From: Dysgonomonas gadei ATCC BAA-286
Lineage (GTDB): Bacteria > Bacteroidota > Bacteroidia > Bacteroidales > Dysgonomonadaceae
Assembly: GCF_000213555.1 (NCBI RefSeq)
Contig: NZ_GL891984.1
Location: forward strand, 264,700-310,672
Length of the DNA stretch: 45,973 bases
Direction: 5' to 3'
The notes under the pieces were generated by a model that ran no database searches, had not been told where the DNA came from, and saw only the letters and a list, made by a program, of their open reading frames with translations. A program made the position numbers and the translations under genes. Of the stretch, positions 43,024 to 45,973 are shown in pieces. Each line of letters opens with the position of its first letter. Position 1 is the stretch's first letter.

Positions 43024-44433
43024 TTAATTGTTGATCTTTAAATTGCGGACATTCTTTTGTTTGATGCCTTCAGCCGCGTGATCGGGGCGAATGTCACCCC
43101 ACGTAATGTTACAGTCATTGAGTCTGATATCAGATGCCGTATCTATGTAGAAGCTGTAAGTCTTATCACGGATAAAGCCTTCGCCGTCGCACGGGCGCTT
43201 ATCGTATATGCCGCCTTCGTATGCAGTACGTTTCTGTAATAGCAGGTCTACATCCTTGAAATAAATATGGTTGACTTTGTCGGGAGTATCTCCGCCTATA
43301 AAGATACCGTTCTCACTGGTACATTTGATATTCGAGAAATAGATACGGCTTACTTCTCCGCAACGGCCTTCGGTAGCTCCTTTCGGGAAACGCCAGCCTG
43401 CATCTTTATGATTGCCTATGGCACGTGGGTAAGAGGTGATGTAAATCGGTTCGGCTTTTCCCCACCATACATCGGAGAAGAACATGCAGTCCACGATCAT
43501 ATTTGAGAATATTACGTTGGTGACAGTTCCTTCGTCGCGGTTCTGGATGCCTATGCCACGGTTGCTGTTCTTGATAATGCAGTTATTGAACAGTACATTA
43601 TTGATTTTATCCATATTCTCCGACCCTATCTTGATGGCGCACGAACGGGAGATCATAGTGCAGTTTGTTACAACAATGTCCTCGCAAGAACCGTATTCTT
43701 CGAACTCCCGCCGGTTTTTCAGGCATATACAATCATCACCGGACTCGATATGGCAGTTGGCAATGCGTACGTTCTTGGAATGGTCTATATCGATGCCGTC
43801 GCCGTTGCGTATCTTCAGGTCGTTCAGTATGGTGATGCCATCGATGGAAGCATCGTTGCAGCCGATAAGGTGAACAGTCCAATAGGCACTGTTGCGGATG
43901 GTAATATCTCTTATCACGGTTTTCTCCACATTGATGAGAGTCAATACATGCGGGCGGGGATCGAAGTCGGTCACAGGCTTCAGTTCATAAGAGTCTTCCA
44001 ACTCTTTTCCCATGAATGCGATGCCGTTCCCGTCAATCGTACCCGTTCCGGTAATGGAGACTTCTTTCAGATCTTTCCCGTGTATCCACATCATGCCTTC
44101 GCCCCGGTTGTCGCGGAAAGCACTTTGTGTATATACCGTCTCATCAGGATTGGCGAGCAGGCGGGAATTGGATTCCAACCGGAGTTCGACATATGAAGCC
44201 AGCTCAAAGGGACTGCACATAAAAGTATGTCCTGCGGGGATAAGTACTGTGCCGCCACCCGATTGAGAACATGCGTTAATAGCTGCCTGTATTGCTGTGG
44301 CATCATCGGTCTTTCCGTCTCCCTTAGCACCATAATCTATAATGTTATAGGTGCTCTCGCCTGTTTTCGGACTATTGCAGGCACCTAACAGGGAGATGGC
44401 GCATAAGATAAACAAAAGTGCTTTAATTTTCAT
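43024..44433 (-). CDS. GH28-type polygalacturonase-like lipoprotein
   Basis: 469-residue right-handed beta-helix protein with lipobox Cys19 (LLGACNSP). The N terminus has YNIIDYGAKGDGKTDDATAI, the standard start of pectin-active beta-helix enzymes. GH28 active-site counterparts are NGDGIDID (210-217) and SGDD (231-234). The usual GHG and RIK motifs are replaced by SRSCAIKIGSE and RGIGIQNRDEG, as in rhamnogalacturonase- or exo-type relatives. It would act at the cell surface or in the periplasm on galacturonic-acid-containing glycans, matching the GH105 gene at the other end of the window. A second GH28-like gene ends 21 nt upstream on the same strand. Confidence 0.88.
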   Translation of the reverse strand: MKIKALLFILCAISLLGACNSPKTGESTYNIIDYGAKGDGKTDDATAIQAAINACSQSGGGTVLIPAGHTFMCSPFELASYVELRLESNSRLLANPDETVYTQSAFRDNRGEGMMWIHGKDLKEVSITGTGTIDGNGIAFMGKELEDSYELKPVTDFDPRPHVLTLINVEKTVIRDITIRNSAYWTVHLIGCNDASIDGITILNDLKIRNGDGIDIDHSKNVRIANCHIESGDDCICLKNRREFEEYGSCEDIVVTNCTMISRSCAIKIGSENMDKINNVLFNNCIIKNSNRGIGIQNRDEGTVTNVIFSNMIVDCMFFSDVWWGKAEPIYITSYPRAIGNHKDAGWRFPKGATEGRCGEVSRIYFSNIKCTSENGIFIGGDTPDKVNHIYFKDVDLLLQKRTAYEGGIYDKRPCDGEGFIRDKTYSFYIDTASDIRLNDCNITWGDIRPDHAAEGIKQKNVRNLKINN

Positions 44434-44454
44434 AAATATAGCTTTTCTGATTGA

Positions 44455-45526
44455 TTACTTGTCTATAGTTAGCTTTTCACAGCCTTCGTATCTGAAAGTC
44501 TCATATTGACTATCCGGCGCTTTCTCTCCTTTCACCCTTATCAGGGTCAAATCGTTGATTTCCCTGAAAAGGTAAGCGCTTTCCCAGAGCTTCTCCGGTT
44601 TGTCTTTGTTCCAGCGTACAAGACAATCGACAAGGGATAGTTCATCTACGCCATGAAACAGGAATCCGTTACGTGATCTTTTATCAATAGCGTCTTCCGG
44701 TTCCATAAATAGCTGTATGTCGCGGAGGCGGATATTTTTCATCCGGTTACTGAAGCTTTCCATCCGGATACCGCTCTGTCCGTAGGCAATGATGTTACTA
44801 AGCGTAATGTTCTCTATGTTTCCGGCTGAGGGAATGTTCCCGCGCTTCTGTATCGTGAACCAGACAGGATCGCCATTTCCCCACCAGAATGTTTCTTTGC
44901 GTACAGTATTGATAGTCATATTAGAGAAGATCACATTGCGCACAGTGCCTCCGTCGCGGACGATGATGTTTAGCCCCCGGTTGGCCCGGTTGATTACACA
45001 GTTGGATACGGTTATATATTCGAAATCACTGTGTGATTCTGTCCCTATCTTCAAGGCTGCTGAAGAGGAAGTCAGAATGCAATTACTGATGGTAATATAT
45101 TGGCAGGGTTGAGTTTTCCCGTTCTGGCGGGTTGTTTTCAGGCACAGGGCATCATCTCCGGTATCAATCCGGCAATTACTGACCGTCACATTGCTGCAAC
45201 CGTCAATATCCAGACCATCCGCGTTAACGCCATTGTGAGGATCGGATATGATATATATACCGTCAACAGATACTCTGTTGCACCATTGCAGGTGTACCGA
45301 CCAGAAAGAAGATTCAACAACCTGTATGTCCCGGATACGAATATTAGTACATCCAGTGAAGTTGATCGCTCCCGGACAAGGCGGTACTTTCTTGAACTTG
45401 CTCTGATAGTCTATACCATATAATCCGGCATTGACGATCTCCCGCGCGGTTATAGAGTCTGTAACTTCAGTCTTTGGCTCTCTACGGTATCCAACACGCT
45501 CTGCCTGGCAATGTAATGTACCTTGT
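44455..45526 (-). pseudogene. GH28-like gene, 5' end lost to an IS21-family insertion
   Basis: The frame is open from 44455 to an upstream TAG at 45577-45579 but has no ATG; a GTG at 45189 is too internal to be the real start. Continuous GH28-like sequence is readable to about residue string GTLHCQAERVGYRREP near 45520, including SFWSVHLQWCNRVSVDG, NGVNADGLDIDG and TGDDALCLKT (the catalytic Asp region) and ANRGLNIIVRDGG. Beyond about 45526 the frame runs into the insertion sequence. The N-terminal signal and first helix turns (perhaps 150-200 residues) are missing. The rest could still be transcribed from the IS. The right boundary is approximate. Confidence 0.8.
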
Positions 45527-45537
45527 TGTATAATATA

Positions 45538-45583
45538 ATTGAAAAGTAGTCCACTTAGTAATTGAAAAGTATACCACTAAGTG
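45538..45583. repeat. Two tandem 23-bp terminal repeats of the IS21-family element
   Basis: Units 45538-45560 and 45561-45583 both begin ATTGAAAAGTA and continue CCACT, matching at 19 of 23 bases. Multiple end repeats serving as transposase-binding sites are a known feature of the IS21 family. Confidence 0.75.
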
Positions 45584-45609
45584 TCTCGGACGAGATTGGT
45601 TAAAGATAT

Positions 45610-45973
45610 TTATTCCTCATTAGATTGTAACATTTTTTTAGTTTCTTTAACTCTGTAAGATTGTCCATTCATATTGATAAGATATGCTTTATGCGTGAGT
45701 CTGTCTACCATGGCAGCCACGAGAACTTTATCCTTTACTATTTCCCCCCATCTGTCAAAAGCAAGATTTGTTGTAATGATTGTAGACCTCTTACCGGCTC
45801 TTAGGGACAGATGGTTAAAGAGCAGTTCTCCTCCTTCCTTATCACAAGAGACATATCCAAACTCGTCACAGATGACCATATCGTATCTCTGGAAGCGCAT
45901 TTCAAGCTGCCTGAGACTTTTTTGAGACCTGCATTCCCTGATTTGTGTAAGCAGTCGCGGTACGGAAGTAAAA
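45610..45973 (-). CDS. istB: IstB-type ATPase of an IS21-family element, partial
   Basis: The frame is open from the TAA at 45610 to the window edge, so the N terminus with the Walker A motif is missing. The visible part begins about FTSVPRLLTQIRECRSQKSL and includes the Walker B-type string YDMVICDEFGYV, then KEGGELLFNHLSLRAG, STIITTNLAFDRWGEI and AAMVDRLTHKAYLI, all characteristic of IstB. IstB is the AAA+ helper that assists the IstA transposase in target capture. The last residues are about 30 nt from the terminal repeats, as expected for the istB side of the element. Confidence 0.92.
   Translation of the reverse strand, partial: FTSVPRLLTQIRECRSQKSLRQLEMRFQRYDMVICDEFGYVSCDKEGGELLFNHLSLRAGKRSTIITTNLAFDRWGEIVKDKVLVAAMVDRLTHKAYLINMNGQSYRVKETKKMLQSNEE

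Larger units (their letters stand above)
45527..45973 (-). mobile_element. IS21-family insertion sequence, one end, runs off the window
   Basis: The element contains a partial IstB gene and, at its outer end, tandem terminal repeats typical of IS21-type elements. The exact tip cannot be fixed without the other end; a TGT at 45527-45529 is one candidate and TGT at 45524 another. It interrupts the GH28-like gene. The IstA transposase gene should lie beyond the right edge. Confidence 0.8.

Overview
The window comes from a Bacteroidota chromosome, most likely order Bacteroidales. A Dysgonomonas-like gut or insect-gut lineage is a guess, not a demonstrated placement. The support is four SusC/SusD outer-membrane pairs, AT-rich spacers without Shine-Dalgarno sequences, and promoters of the Bacteroidota TTTG/TAnnTTTG type. 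I saw no tRNA, rRNA or CRISPR array, and no recognisable regulator gene (no LacI, ECF/anti-sigma or hybrid two-component protein).

Region 1 (1-12.5 kb, + strand) looks like a carbohydrate-utilisation locus for pectin- or rhamnogalacturonan-type glycans. It holds SusC/SusD, a GH105-type unsaturated glucuronyl/galacturonyl hydrolase, a 50-codon orphan Tat leader, a Tat-exported Gfo/Idh/MocA oxidoreductase, a DUF1080 (3-keto-glycoside hydrolase-type) protein and a secreted 671-residue protein of unknown family. The oxidoreductase plus DUF1080 pairing suggests oxidation-first glycoside cleavage. The spacers carry a 26-bp inverted repeat and a GTTACYTTTGTTAC repeat family that recurs near 41.2-41.6 kb.

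Region 2 (12.6-41.0 kb, + strand) is the most interesting part: a candidate system for taking up and breaking down cysteine- or sulfur-containing peptides. After a stand-alone 67-residue gene come a palindromic operator/promoter and a 46-codon leader peptide ending in Cys-Cys-Phe. These are followed by a PstS-like binding protein, two tandem SusC-SusD-TlpA modules, an M14 metallocarboxypeptidase, an M20 amidohydrolase and a DAACS-type symporter. A second leader peptide, ending Met-Arg-Met-Cys-Cys-stop, precedes a third SusC/SusD pair, a secreted tandem OsmC protein, an S9 peptidase and a PLP-dependent Cys/Met-metabolism enzyme. The operator upstream of the first leader recurs (21 of 24 bases) upstream of the PLP enzyme, with exactly the same 19-bp spacing to a -7-like box. 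I infer a sulfur-amino-acid scavenging regulon under two controls: a transcription factor at the palindromes and cysteine-sensing leader-peptide attenuation.

Region 3 (41.0-46.0 kb, - strand) holds a histidine acid phosphatase, an intact GH28-type lipoprotein and a second GH28-like gene. The second gene has lost its 5' end to an IS21-family element whose IstB gene runs off the window. The GH28 genes return to the pectin theme, so the sulfur cluster sits between two pectin-related blocks.
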